NCBI GenBank assembly: GCA_963724735.1 | Contig: CAVRVX010000040.1 | Location: 62,001 to 126,000 of the forward strand | Direction: 5' to 3' | Length of the DNA: 64,000 nucleotides | Source: Rhodoplanes sp963724735 | GTDB lineage: Bacteria; Pseudomonadota; Alphaproteobacteria; Rhizobiales; Xanthobacteraceae | Shown: piece by piece, positions 17,968 through 26,244 of the stretch | How positions within the stretch are numbered: position 1 is the first letter of the stretch | How the letters are laid out: every line of letters begins with the position of its first letter | Translations under genes and position numbers: made by a program | Notes under the pieces: model-generated | What the model saw: only the letters and a program-made list of their open reading frames with translations | What the model was told of the DNA's origin: nothing | Database searches by the model: none

Positions 17968-17994
17968 TCATGCCCGGCGCAAGGCCGGGCATGA
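17968..17994. repeat. perfect palindrome with TCATGCCCGGC arms
   Basis: Eleven-base arms (TCATGCCCGGC at 17968-17978, GCCGGGCATGA at 17984-17994) flank a 5-base loop. It lies downstream of the minus-strand GNAT gene. The core ATCATGCCCGGCGC-like sequence recurs at 19730, so it looks like a repeat family member. There is no T-run on either side, so intrinsic termination is doubtful. Confidence 0.65.
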
Positions 17995-18060
17995 AAGGTT
18001 CGAGGCGCGGTTGGTATGCCATTTCCACAAGAAATCGGCAACGCGCGGTTTGCCAAAAAG

Positions 18061-18570
18061 TCAGGCAGGCTCCCACTCCGGCCGGATCGGGCCGGAGACG
18101 CCCTCAAACGCGCTGTCCTGTAGTTCGGCCACGAGAAGACGCGCGGGATCAACCGGGCCCGGCATGGTCGCCCGGCCCTTTGGAATGCGTTTAAATCCTG
18201 CTTTGCCGTAATAGGACTCGTCGCCGACCAGCACGACCAGCCGTTGGTCCTTGGTCTTCGCCTGCGCAAGCGCTCGCTCGATCAAGGCAAAGCCGATGCC
18301 GCGCTCGCGGAACGGCGGTTCGACCGTGAGCGGCCCGAGCAGCAGCGCCGGGGTGTCCCCGATGCGGATCGGCGTGAGCCGCACCGAGCCGACGAGCAGC
18401 GTCCCGATCCGCGCGGTGAAAGAGAGATCGAGCCGATGCGGCCCGCCCTCGCGAATGCGATAGGCGGTGCGCGCAAACCGCCCGGGCCCAAAGGTGCGCT
18501 CATGCAGCCGCTCGATGGCGAGCGCGTCGCCGGCGGTCTCAGGCAGGATGGAAAGGGAGAGGTCGCTCAT
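18061..18570 (-). CDS. GNAT family N-acetyltransferase
   Basis: A 169-residue acetyltransferase of the type common beside housekeeping genes in Rhizobiales. The acetyl-CoA binding site is visible as LGPLTVEPPFRERGIGFAL (residues 84-102, the R/Q-x-x-G-x-G/A loop), followed by VVLVGDESYYGKAGF, a motif shared by predicted N-acetyltransferases of the YhbS group. The substrate is unknown. The ATG at 18570 fits the alignment of the domain; a longer frame upstream runs through the intergenic region. It is divergent from the glutathionyl-hydroquinone reductase gene, 116 bases away. Confidence 0.88.
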   Translation of the reverse strand: MSDLSLSILPETAGDALAIERLHERTFGPGRFARTAYRIREGGPHRLDLSFTARIGTLLVGSVRLTPIRIGDTPALLLGPLTVEPPFRERGIGFALIERALAQAKTKDQRLVVLVGDESYYGKAGFKRIPKGRATMPGPVDPARLLVAELQDSAFEGVSGPIRPEWEPA

Positions 18571-18686
18571 GGCCGTACACGTGCGATTAGCATTGCGCTT
18601 GCCGCGGGTCCACACACTCGTCCGGCGCACGGCCCGTTCAACCTCGCGCCCTTCGTTCCTACATCTCCGGGCAAAGGAGAGCGCAC

Positions 18687-19670
18687 ATGGGCCTTTTGGT
18701 CGACGGCGTCTGGAAGAATGAGTGGTACGACACAAAGGCGAGCGGCGGCCGGTTCGTGCGCGCCGAATCATCGTTCCGGCGTTGGGTCACATCCGACGGC
18801 CGCGCGGGTCCGACCGGCGAAGGCGGATTTGCCGCCGAACCCGGTCGCTATCACCTCTATGTTTCGCTCGCCTGTCCGTGGGCGCATCGCACGCTGATCC
18901 TGCGCAAGCTGAAAAAGCTGGAGGATGCGATTTCGGTCGCCGTGGTGTCTCCGCTCATGGGCGACGCGGGCTGGACGTTCGACGAGAGCGAGAGCTCGAC
19001 CGGCGATGCGCTCAACGGCGCGCGCACCCTCGCGGACATCTATCGGCTCGCCGATCCGCGGTTCACCGGGCGGGTGACGGTGCCTGTGCTGTGGGACAAG
19101 GCGCGACGGACGATCGTCAACAACGAATCGTCCGAGATCATCCGCATGTTCAATTCGGCTTTCGACGCCTTCACCGATGTACAGGACGATTTTTATCCGG
19201 CGGCGCTGCGCGCCGAGATCGACGCAGTGAATGCCTTCGTCTACCCGAGCATCAATAACGGCGTGTATCGCGCGGGCTTCGCCACCACGCAAGCCGCCTA
19301 TGAGGAGGCGTTCCTTGCGCTGTTCGGAGCGCTCGATGAAATCGACCTCCGGCTCGCCTCGCAGCGCTATCTGGTGGGCGGGAAAATCACTGAAGCGGAC
19401 ATCCGGCTCTTCACGACGCTCGTGCGTTTCGATGCCGTGTATGTCGGCCATTTCAAGTGCAATCTGCGTCGCATCGCCGATTACCCGAACCTCGCGAATT
19501 ATCTGCGCGATCTTTATCAGACACCGGGATTCGGCGAGACGGTCAATCTCGATCACATCAAGCGGCACTATTACGGCAGCCACCGCCAGATCAATCCGAC
19601 CGGCATCGTCCCGCTCGGCCCCGCGCTCGACTTTTGCGCGCCGCACGATCGCGGGCGGTTTGCGCCGTAG
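18687..19670 (+). CDS. yqjG: glutathionyl-hydroquinone reductase (Xi-class GST)
   Basis: Reduces S-glutathionyl-hydroquinones back to hydroquinones with glutathione. The 327-residue protein belongs to the YqjG/PcpF group: the catalytic cysteine lies in SLACPWAHRTLI near residues 55-66, the thioredoxin-like domain continues to the conserved PVLWDK and NNESSEIIRMFN, and an all-helical GST C-terminal domain follows (NNGVYRAGFA, EADIRLFTTLVRFD). The ATG at 18687 is preceded by GCAAAGGAGAG. The start motif WKNEWYDT and the C-terminal NPTGIVPLGP are typical of the family. It is monocistronic. Confidence 0.93.
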   Translation: MGLLVDGVWKNEWYDTKASGGRFVRAESSFRRWVTSDGRAGPTGEGGFAAEPGRYHLYVSLACPWAHRTLILRKLKKLEDAISVAVVSPLMGDAGWTFDESESSTGDALNGARTLADIYRLADPRFTGRVTVPVLWDKARRTIVNNESSEIIRMFNSAFDAFTDVQDDFYPAALRAEIDAVNAFVYPSINNGVYRAGFATTQAAYEEAFLALFGALDEIDLRLASQRYLVGGKITEADIRLFTTLVRFDAVYVGHFKCNLRRIADYPNLANYLRDLYQTPGFGETVNLDHIKRHYYGSHRQINPTGIVPLGPALDFCAPHDRGRFAP

Positions 19671-19723
19671 CGCGCATCGTTTTCGGCGAGCAAGGGATGG
19701 CGCACCCATGCTCGTCGCGCCGC

Positions 19724-19757
19724 AAAAAAGATCATGCCCGGCGCGAGGGGCATGATC
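19724..19757 (-). terminator. intrinsic terminator of the 2-hydroxyacid dehydrogenase gene
   Basis: Read on the minus strand, a ten-base stem (GATCATGCCC / GGGCATGATC at 19730-19739 and 19748-19757) with an 8-base loop is followed by TTTTTT (19724-19729). It lies 33 bases past the stop codon at 19791. Classic Rho-independent form. Its stem shares the CATGCCCGGCGC core with the palindrome at 17968. Confidence 0.8.
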
Positions 19758-19790
19758 ACCGCAAAGGGCTTCGCAAGCTGTGCTGTGAAG

Positions 19791-20792
19791 TTATAGCTGC
19801 GACGGCAGCACCCGGTCGGGCGGACGATGTCCGTCCATGAAGGTCTGGATGTTGATGATGACCTTGGTGCCCATGTCGACCCGGCCTTCGATGGTGGCCG
19901 ATCCGAGATGCGGCAGCAGCACGACCTTGCCGGCGCGCGCGAGCCGCAGCAGCTTCGGATTGATCTCCGGCTCGTGCTCGAACACGTCGAGCCCGGCGCC
20001 CGCAAGCTCGCCTGCCTCGATCATCCGCGTCAGCGCGTTTTCGTCGATGATCTCGCCGCGTGCGGTGTTGACGATATAGGCCTCCGGCTGCAGCAGCTTC
20101 AGCCGGCGCGCCGAGAGCAGGTGGTAGGTGGCCGGCGTGTGCGGGCAATTGACCGAAATGATGTCCATGCGGACGAGCATCTGGTCGAGGCTCTCCCAAT
20201 AGGTCGCCTCCAGCGCCTCCTCGATCTTGGGAGGCGCCCGGCGGCGATTATGGTAGTGGATCTGCAGCCCGAACGCGCGGGCGCGCCGCGCGACGGCCTG
20301 CCCGATCCGCCCCATGCCGATGATTCCGAGGCGCTTGCCGGAGATTCGATGCCCGAGCATCCAGGTCGGCGTCCAGCCGCCCCAGGGCTTTTCTCCCGTC
20401 ATGACCGCGGCCCCTTCGGCGAGCCGGCGCGGCACCGCGAGAATGAGCGCCATGGTCATATCGGCGGTGTCCTCGGTGAGAACGCCCGGCGTATTGGTGA
20501 CCGTGATGCCGCGCTGAAGCGCGGCCGCGACGTCGATATTGTCGACGCCGTTGCCGAAATTGGCGATCAGCTTCATCTGCTCGCCGGCATGGCCCAGCGC
20601 GTGCGCGTCGATGCGGTCGGTGACCGTTGGCACAACCACGTCGGCAGTGGCTAAGGCTTCGGAAAGTTCATTTTGGCTGAACGGCTTGTCTTCGAGATTG
20701 AGGCGCGTATCGAACAGCTCCCGCATTCGGGTTTCGACGATGTCCGGGAGCTTGCGAGTGACAACTACAACGGGTTTTTTTCTGTTCGGCAT
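19791..20792 (-). CDS. D-2-hydroxyacid dehydrogenase (glyoxylate/hydroxypyruvate reductase type)
   Basis: A 333-residue NAD(P)-dependent dehydrogenase, probably reducing glyoxylate or hydroxypyruvate. The Rossmann loop GIIGMGRIGQAVARRARAFG, the catalytic arginine in NTARGE, the glutamate in LDVFEHEP and the histidine in LLPHLGSAT are all present. HNRRR after the second strand suggests a preference for NADPH over NADH; this is inference. The ATG at 20792 (MPNRKK) is used because the frame upstream is out of family. It is divergent from the SH3 protein gene and ends in a strong terminator at 19724-19757. Confidence 0.9.
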   Translation of the reverse strand: MPNRKKPVVVVTRKLPDIVETRMRELFDTRLNLEDKPFSQNELSEALATADVVVPTVTDRIDAHALGHAGEQMKLIANFGNGVDNIDVAAALQRGITVTNTPGVLTEDTADMTMALILAVPRRLAEGAAVMTGEKPWGGWTPTWMLGHRISGKRLGIIGMGRIGQAVARRARAFGLQIHYHNRRRAPPKIEEALEATYWESLDQMLVRMDIISVNCPHTPATYHLLSARRLKLLQPEAYIVNTARGEIIDENALTRMIEAGELAGAGLDVFEHEPEINPKLLRLARAGKVVLLPHLGSATIEGRVDMGTKVIINIQTFMDGHRPPDRVLPSQL

Positions 20793-20956
20793 GTTTTTAT
20801 AGGTCCTTGCCCCAGCGTCGCGGCGTCCCAAAACAGGCGGGCGCATGGCCCTTTCAGCCCTCATTAACCGACATCGCGGACACTGAAAACCCGCGCACTA
20901 AGCGTTCAAGGAGGGGCCGCAACGGTCCTTCTGTACCAGATGGCCGGGATAACACA

Positions 20957-21583
20957 ATGCGCCAGGTCAGGGTGTCATCGTCTTATCTTTGGCCGTTTCG
21001 AACGCCGCCGGCGGCGCGCTTTGGCGACAGTTCCCGACCGCTTGTGACTGCTCCGACAGCGTTGGTCCGGCTGCTGCTCGCGGCAATGCTGATGCTGGTT
21101 CTCGAGGGAGGTGCAGCGTTTGCTGCGGCCGGCGATCTTCCCACGGGATCGCAAAGCGGGCTGCCGGTTCCGCGATTCGTCAGCCTAAAGTCTGACCGGG
21201 TCAATGTGCGCGGCGGCCCCACAAAGGACCATGAGGTCGTCTGGGTCTTCACCCGCTCCGGACTTCCGGTCGAGATCACTGCAGAATACGAAAACTGGCG
21301 CCGCATCCGCGACTGGGAAGGCGCGGAGGGCTGGGTTTACCACTCGCTCCTGTCGGGACGGCGCGCGGCGTTCGTGACCAAGCGCAAGGCGAGCCAAGCC
21401 CTGGTTCCGCTGTATGAGTCGGCCGATCCCGGCAGTGCAGTCAAAGCGAAGCTCGAGCCTGGCGTGGTTGGCCAAGTCAAGCGGTGCAACGGCACAATGT
21501 GCCGGTTCATGGGCGAGCAGTTCGACGGATATATCGCGCAGGACCGCCTGTGGGGCGTCTATCCGGACGAAAAAGTCGACTGA
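20957..21583 (+). CDS. SH3 domain-containing exported protein
   Basis: A 208-residue protein with an N-terminal hydrophobic segment (residues 37-57, LVRLLLAAMLMLVLEGGAAFAAA) that should act as a signal or anchor. Residues 74-140 are a bacterial SH3 domain (SDRVNVRGGPTKDHEVVWVF, WRRIRDWEGAEGWVYHSLLSG) and residues 140-205 a second, more diverged repeat containing a cysteine pair (KRCNGTMCRF). Such proteins sit in the periplasm and are thought to bind cell-wall peptides. It lies between the hydroxyacid dehydrogenase and irr, a common rhizobial arrangement, and converges on irr. Confidence 0.85.
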   Translation: MRQVRVSSSYLWPFRTPPAARFGDSSRPLVTAPTALVRLLLAAMLMLVLEGGAAFAAAGDLPTGSQSGLPVPRFVSLKSDRVNVRGGPTKDHEVVWVFTRSGLPVEITAEYENWRRIRDWEGAEGWVYHSLLSGRRAAFVTKRKASQALVPLYESADPGSAVKAKLEPGVVGQVKRCNGTMCRFMGEQFDGYIAQDRLWGVYPDEKVD

Positions 21584-21638
21584 GCGCGGGCCTGATATCT
21601 TTGGTCCGGTCTATCGAGGCGCCCCCTCGGCGGCGCGC

Positions 21639-22124
21639 TCAGGTGCCCTTCGGCTTCAGTCTCACCACCACGTCGATCCGGGAAATCTCGTACCCCTCCG
21701 GAATGGGGGGCAGCGAACCGTCGCCGGTCTCGACCTTGGGAATATCGACCAGCTCGTTCCGATCCTCGACAAAGAAGTGATGATGCTCGGACACGTTGGT
21801 GTCGAAGTAGGTCTTCGCGCCGTCGACCGCGATCTGGCGCAGCAGACCGACCTCGGTGAATTGGTGCAAGGTGTTGTAGACGGTCGCCAGCGACACGGGA
21901 ACCCGGGCCCGGCTCGCCTCTTCGTAGAGCATCTCAGCGGTCAGGTGGCGGTTGCCTTTGCCAAACAGGATCCAACCCAGCGCCATGCGTTGCAGGGTCG
22001 GCCGCAGGCCGACGCCGCGAAGCATCGCTTTAACATCGTGCCACGGGCAGCCATTGAGATCGGACCGTGCAGAAGCGCCGGTTTGATCTTGCGGACCGGC
22101 GGTCGGAGGGAGAACTGTTCGCAT
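21639..22124 (-). CDS. irr: iron response transcriptional regulator Irr (Fur family)
   Basis: Irr is the rhizobial regulator that senses iron through haem and represses or activates iron-related genes when iron is low. The 161-residue protein carries the haem regulatory motif GCPWHD (Cys26-Pro27), which in Bradyrhizobium triggers haem-dependent degradation, the DNA-binding half (RPTLQRMALGWILFGKGNRH, PVSLATVYNTLHQF), and the haem-binding histidine cluster HHH at 114-116. I use ATG 22124; a TTG 39 bases upstream is possible. It is divergent from fabA, so Irr itself could act on the shared region, but I see no clear ICE motif there. Confidence 0.94.
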   Translation of the reverse strand: MRTVLPPTAGPQDQTGASARSDLNGCPWHDVKAMLRGVGLRPTLQRMALGWILFGKGNRHLTAEMLYEEASRARVPVSLATVYNTLHQFTEVGLLRQIAVDGAKTYFDTNVSEHHHFFVEDRNELVDIPKVETGDGSLPPIPEGYEISRIDVVVRLKPKGT

Positions 22125-22413
22125 CTCGGAAGGAAAACTGAACCCTGTTAGTGAAACCGGCAAGGCGTTAGTTTATCCCGATTAGTCCGTTGTTGCAACC
22201 GCTTCGCAATCGTCGTTTTGCGCGGGCGGTTGGGAATCCGCTGCGGACTCCGTGCGATGGACGTGTTTTCAGCAGCCCATTGCCTGTGTTAGGGAAGCGC
22301 CCTAGAGGGTTACGCCAAACGAGAGACAGGCTTCCAGAGTAGCGCGCTGGCGCGAGCCAATCCCGCCGCCAAGGGTTTCACCTGTGGCTGGCCTGACGGG
22401 AGGGTGAGAGGGA

Positions 22414-22941
22414 ATGCAGAATCGTCGGTCGAGCTTCGAGTATGAGGACCTGCTCGCTTGCGGCCGAGGCGAGCTCTTTTCGGAGGGGCCGCAGCTTCCG
22501 CTGCCCCCGATGCTGATGTTCGATCGGATCGCCGAGATCAACGATAAGGGCGGAGAGCACGGGAAAGGGCTCGCCCGCGCCGAGCTTGAGGTCAAGCCCG
22601 ACCTCTGGTTCTTTCCTTGTCACTTCAAGGGCGACCCGGTCATGCCGGGATGTCTCGGCATCGATGCGCTGTGGCAATTGCTGGGGTTCTTCCTCGGCTG
22701 GCTCGGTGCGGAAGGAAAGGGCAGGGCGCTGGGGCTCGGCGAGCTCAAGTTCTCGGGGCAGGTTCTTCCGACGGTCAAGAAGGTCGTATACGGCATCGAC
22801 ATCAAGCGCGTGGTGCGCTCGAAGCTTGTGCTGGGGATCGCCGACGGCTGGCTTTCGGCCGACGGGTCGATCATCTACCGCGCATTCGACCTTAAGGTCG
22901 GCCTGTTTCGGGATGCTGCGATGCAGCCGGGCGCGGTATAA
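22414..22941 (+). CDS. fabA: 3-hydroxydecanoyl-[ACP] dehydratase/isomerase
   Basis: FabA dehydrates 3-hydroxyacyl-ACP and isomerises the C10 product, starting anaerobic-type unsaturated fatty acid synthesis. The 175-residue protein has the hot-dog fold: the active-site histidine in WFFPCHFKGDPVMPG (about residues 66-80) and the aspartate in GCLGIDALWQLLGFFLGW. RBS GAGAGGGA precedes ATG 22414. It is the first gene of the fabA-fabB-fabI run, whose members make, elongate and reduce unsaturated acyl-ACPs. Confidence 0.96.
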   Translation: MQNRRSSFEYEDLLACGRGELFSEGPQLPLPPMLMFDRIAEINDKGGEHGKGLARAELEVKPDLWFFPCHFKGDPVMPGCLGIDALWQLLGFFLGWLGAEGKGRALGLGELKFSGQVLPTVKKVVYGIDIKRVVRSKLVLGIADGWLSADGSIIYRAFDLKVGLFRDAAMQPGAV

Positions 22942-22991
22942 TTCGGTAGCGTCCACGCCGTCAGACCGGGCAGATACGGGAAAGCAACGAA

Positions 22992-24215
22992 ATGAGACGG
23001 GTCGTCGTCACCGGAATGGGCATTGTCTCCCCGATCGGCAACAACACCCAGGAGGTGCTGGCGAGCCTGCGCGAGGCGAAGTCCGGCATTTCGCACGCCA
23101 AAGCTTATGCCGAGCACGGATTTCGCAGCCAGGTCCATGGCGCGCCTTCTCTGAACGCGGAGGAGGCGATCGACCGCCGTGCGTTGCGGTTTCTCGGCGG
23201 CGGCGCGGCCTGGAACCATGTCGCCATGGAGCAGGCGATTCGCGATGCGGGGCTCGAAGCAAACGAGGTTTCGCACGAGCGGGCCGGCATTGTCATGGGT
23301 TCCGGCGGCCCCTCCACTCGCACCATTGTCGAGGCCGCCGACGTCGCCCGCGCCAAAGGACCGAAGCGCGTCGGCCCCTTCGCCGTGCCGAAGGCGATGT
23401 CCTCGACGGCCTCGGCGACGCTCGCCACCTGGTTCAAGATCAAGGGCGTGAACTACTCGATCTCCTCGGCTTGCGCGACCTCCAGCCATTGCATCGGCAA
23501 CGCCGCCGAGATCATCCAGGCGGGCAAGCAGGACCTCATCTTCGCCGGGGGCTGCGAGGAGCTCGATTGGACCTTGTCGGTCCTATTCGACGCCATGGGC
23601 GCGCTCTCCACCAAATACAACGCGACGCCGGAGAAGGCCTCGCGCGCCTACGACGTGGACCGCGACGGGTTCGTGATCGCGGGCGGCGCCGGCGTCGTCG
23701 TGCTGGAGGAGCTCGAACACGCCAAGGCGCGCGGCGCCAAAATCTACGCCGAGATCGCCGGCTACGGCGCAACCTCGGACGGCGTCGACATGGTCGCGCC
23801 CTCCGGCGAGGGCGCGGCCCGATGCATGCGGCTCGCCTTGCAAGGGGTCGGCCCGAAGATCGACTACATCAATCCGCACGCGACCTCGACCCCGATCGGC
23901 GACGTGAAGGAGATCGAAGCGATCCGCGAAGTCTTTGGCGTCGGCGACAAATGCCCGCCGATCTCGGCGACGAAATCGCTCACTGGGCATTCGCAGGGCG
24001 CGACCGGCGTTCACGAGGCGATCTACTCGCTCCTGATGATGGGCAACGGCTTCATCTGCGAGAGCGCCAATATCGAAAATCTCGACCCCGTCTTCGCCGA
24101 CGTGCCGATCGTCCGCGAACGGCGGGACCATGTGGCCCTTGGCTGCGTGTTGTCCAACTCCTTCGGCTTCGGCGGAACCAACGCTTCGCTCGTGTTCAAG
24201 CACGTCGACGCCTAG
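22992..24215 (+). CDS. fabB: beta-ketoacyl-[ACP] synthase I
   Basis: FabB condenses malonyl-ACP with acyl-ACP and elongates the cis-unsaturated intermediates produced by FabA. The 407-residue protein has the thiolase fold with the nucleophile Cys161 in SSACATSSHC, the histidines in NPHATSTPIGD and LTGHSQGATG, and the N-terminal VVVTGMGIVSPIG. It lies 50 bases after fabA in the same direction. The Cys-His-His triad distinguishes it from FabH. Length and sequence are normal. Confidence 0.95.
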   Translation: MRRVVVTGMGIVSPIGNNTQEVLASLREAKSGISHAKAYAEHGFRSQVHGAPSLNAEEAIDRRALRFLGGGAAWNHVAMEQAIRDAGLEANEVSHERAGIVMGSGGPSTRTIVEAADVARAKGPKRVGPFAVPKAMSSTASATLATWFKIKGVNYSISSACATSSHCIGNAAEIIQAGKQDLIFAGGCEELDWTLSVLFDAMGALSTKYNATPEKASRAYDVDRDGFVIAGGAGVVVLEELEHAKARGAKIYAEIAGYGATSDGVDMVAPSGEGAARCMRLALQGVGPKIDYINPHATSTPIGDVKEIEAIREVFGVGDKCPPISATKSLTGHSQGATGVHEAIYSLLMMGNGFICESANIENLDPVFADVPIVRERRDHVALGCVLSNSFGFGGTNASLVFKHVDA

Positions 24216-24414
24216 ACGGGGTCCGCGCCGTCGGTCGAAAGGGTTTGCATCTTGCCGTCAACGAGTTCTCCACCGGATCGGGATCGCGCCGCCGCCATGT
24301 CATGCCGATGTTGTACGGACGACATAAAAAGCGGCGTTGACTGCGCCGAATCGGCGCGGTGGGCAAGCGGAGCGCCGGCGCGAGGGCCGGCGCCGCGAGG
24401 GAGGGCTCGACCTG

Positions 24415-25356
24415 ATGAAGACCGAAGATTACGCGCCGCCGCCCGCCGTCGTTCCGTTTCCCCCACGCAGGCCGCACGTCATGCCGTCTGAGCCGCCGGT
24501 CGCGAAAAGCGGATTGATGGCGGGCAAGCGCGGCCTCGTGATGGGGGTCGCCAACGATCACTCGATCGCCTGGGGAATCGCGAAGACCCTCGCCGCGCAG
24601 GGCGCGACGCTCGCCCTCACCTACCAGGGGGAGGCGCTCGGCAAACGGGTCAAGCCGCTCGCCCAATCGATCGGATCGGATCTCGTCGTGGCGTGCGACG
24701 TCGAAGATCTCGCCTCGGTCGACAAAGTGTTCCAGACGCTCGGCAGCGAATGGGGTGGACTCGACTTCCTCGTCCACGCCATCGCGTTCTCCGACAAATC
24801 CGAGCTGAGGGGGCGTTACGCCGACACCAGGCGCGAGAACTTCGTCCGCACCATGGTGATCTCCTGCTTCTCCTTCACCGAGATCGCCCGGCGCGCGGCG
24901 ACCCTGATGCCGCATGGCGGGGCCATGGTGACGTTGACCTTTGGCGGCTCGACGCGCGTGATGCCCAACTACAATGTGATGGGCGTGGCGAAGGCGGCGC
25001 TGGAAGCCTCGGTGCGCTACCTGGCCGCCGATTTCGGTCCGCAGGCGATTCGCGTCAACGCCATCTCGGCGGGGCCGGTGCGCACGCTCGCCGGCGCCGG
25101 CATCACGGACGCCCGGCTAATGTTCAACTATCAGCAACGCCACGCGCCCCTGCGCCGCACGGTGCGGATCGAGGAGATCGGCGGGGCCGCGCTCTATTTG
25201 GTGTCCGACCTCTCGACTGGCGTGACCGGCGACATCCATTTCGTCGATTCCGGCTACAACATCATCTCGATGCCGCATCCGGCCGCGCTCAAGACGGTGG
25301 ACGAGGCCGAGACCGCCGCCGAGCAGCAGGCCGCCGCCAAGGACGCCGCGCAGTAG
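24415..25356 (+). CDS. fabI: enoyl-[ACP] reductase (NADH)
   Basis: FabI reduces trans-2-enoyl-ACP in the last step of each elongation cycle. The 313-residue SDR protein carries GVANDHSIAWGIA (nucleotide-binding, about residues 46-58), the catalytic tyrosine and lysine in YNVMGVAKAALE, and SAGPVRTLAGAGI. ATG 24415 follows GAGGGAGGG; the N-terminal 35 residues are longer than usual and a start at the MAGKRGLVMG region would be closer to the family. The final 31 codons are duplicated 986 bases downstream (26245-26342), and the natural 3' flank appears to follow that second copy. It closes the fabA-B-I run. Confidence 0.94.
   Translation: MKTEDYAPPPAVVPFPPRRPHVMPSEPPVAKSGLMAGKRGLVMGVANDHSIAWGIAKTLAAQGATLALTYQGEALGKRVKPLAQSIGSDLVVACDVEDLASVDKVFQTLGSEWGGLDFLVHAIAFSDKSELRGRYADTRRENFVRTMVISCFSFTEIARRAATLMPHGGAMVTLTFGGSTRVMPNYNVMGVAKAALEASVRYLAADFGPQAIRVNAISAGPVRTLAGAGITDARLMFNYQQRHAPLRRTVRIEEIGGAALYLVSDLSTGVTGDIHFVDSGYNIISMPHPAALKTVDEAETAAEQQAAAKDAAQ
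25259..25356 (+). repeat. 98-bp direct repeat, copy 1 (3' end of fabI)
   Basis: This is the last 98 bases of fabI, including the TAG stop. It matches 26245-26342 at 97 of 98 positions; the single difference (C to T in an alanine codon) is synonymous. The two copies enclose the MNT/HEPN pair. Confidence 0.95.
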
Positions 25357-25359
25357 AGG

Positions 25360-25737
25360 CTAAGTCGGATCGCGGAAGCCCGCGCCCTCAGGATCGATTT
25401 CGTTAAGCAGCGCACTGACTGCGGCGGCGAGGTCTTCGAGTGGCTGGTTTCGGAGCTTGACGATGATTTGCAGATTCACCTCCTCGTAATTGTGCCGCAG
25501 CACGTTACCAATTCCAGCAATGTCCGACCATGGGATTGCCGGATGCCTCGATTTCCATTCATCTGGAATACGCCGGCTTGCCTCGGAAATGATCTCGATA
25601 CATCGTTCAGCTGCATAGCGACGCGTTAAGTCGACCGCGAGTTCTGCTACGTCAGCCGAGCCAAGGACGATTCGGAAATGTTTAATCGCGTCGAGTATCT
25701 GATAAAGGGCAAGTGGGGCGCGCTGATCCATCGTCAC
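25360..25737 (-). CDS. hepT: HEPN/DUF86 family toxin-like protein (HepT-like)
   Basis: A 125-residue all-helical HEPN protein of the DUF86 type. In known MNT/HEPN pairs the HEPN protein is an RNase toxin whose active site is Rx4-6H and which is silenced by AMP-modification of a nearby tyrosine. Here the histidine and tyrosine are present (RHNY, His82 and Tyr84), but glycine occupies position 77 where the arginine of Rx4H is expected; Arg81 lies directly next to the histidine. It may be a divergent subgroup or an inactive form. It overlaps mntA by four bases (ATGA) and is the downstream gene. Both lie antisense to, and just past, fabI. Confidence 0.85.
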   Translation of the reverse strand: MTMDQRAPLALYQILDAIKHFRIVLGSADVAELAVDLTRRYAAERCIEIISEASRRIPDEWKSRHPAIPWSDIAGIGNVLRHNYEEVNLQIIVKLRNQPLEDLAAAVSALLNEIDPEGAGFRDPT

Positions 25738-26030
25738 ATGACGCGCACCGCTTGCTGCAGGACGCGCTCGCGAATTCGTCGATGGACGCCGTCGCGGGTC
25801 ACGACATCGACATTTACACCGAGTCGCGCAGCAAGTCGCCGTTGCACGCCGGCGAGGTCAAACAAATTGAAATCGGATGTTGGATCGTAGTCGACCAGAA
25901 TATCGACATCACTGACTGCCGTGGCTTGATCCCGTGCGACCGACCCGAATACGTAAAGCGCAGTCACGCCGCGGGCACGCAACGTATCCCATTCAGGCTC
26001 GATGAGGTGACGAAGTTCGTTGAGGGTCAT
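25734..26030 (-). CDS. mntA: MNT-type nucleotidyltransferase antitoxin (MntA-like)
   Basis: A 98-residue minimal nucleotidyltransferase. The catalytic signature GS-x10-DxD is perfect: Gly29-Ser30 in VFGSVARD, then Asp41 and Asp43 in SDVDILVDYD. In characterised pairs this enzyme adds AMP units to the HEPN toxin and so neutralises it. It is upstream of and translationally coupled to the HepT-like gene. The pair carries its own promoter, presumably in 26031-26244. No recombinase gene is near; the pair sits between two copies of the fabI 3' end. Confidence 0.88.
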   Translation of the reverse strand: MTLNELRHLIEPEWDTLRARGVTALYVFGSVARDQATAVSDVDILVDYDPTSDFNLFDLAGVQRRLAARLGVNVDVVTRDGVHRRIRERVLQQAVRVM

Positions 26031-26244
26031 GCTTCATGATAGGACGGTTGGTCAGAAATGACGAGCCTTGCGGTCGTCGGGTAGTGAGCTCTTTTGATTA
26101 AGTCACAGCGCCGCGCCCTCTCCGGCGGGAAATGATATGGCAGCGTAAGTTGGGCACAAAAGCCAAGCCATTAGACCCTATGCCACAATCAAAGTAGCCC
26201 ACTACCGGTTGTCGAGGTTTCGACCTCCTTCAGTGGGGGTCACG
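26031..26244. other. upstream region of the MNT/HEPN pair, inside the inserted segment
   Basis: About 214 bases that are less GC-rich than the surrounding DNA, ending at the second fabI repeat. A short palindrome GTCGAGGTTTCGAC lies at about 26208-26221, close to the junction. I see no integrase, transposase ends or other gene. It probably contains the mntA promoter. Confidence 0.5.

Noticed and set aside
22586..24340. A 584-codon open frame across fabA and fabB in another frame.
   Set aside because: It is arginine-rich shadow coding over two well-defined enzymes.
25357..26244. Search for a tyrosine or serine recombinase that would explain the fabI duplication.
   Set aside because: None found within the segment; only the toxin-antitoxin pair is encoded.
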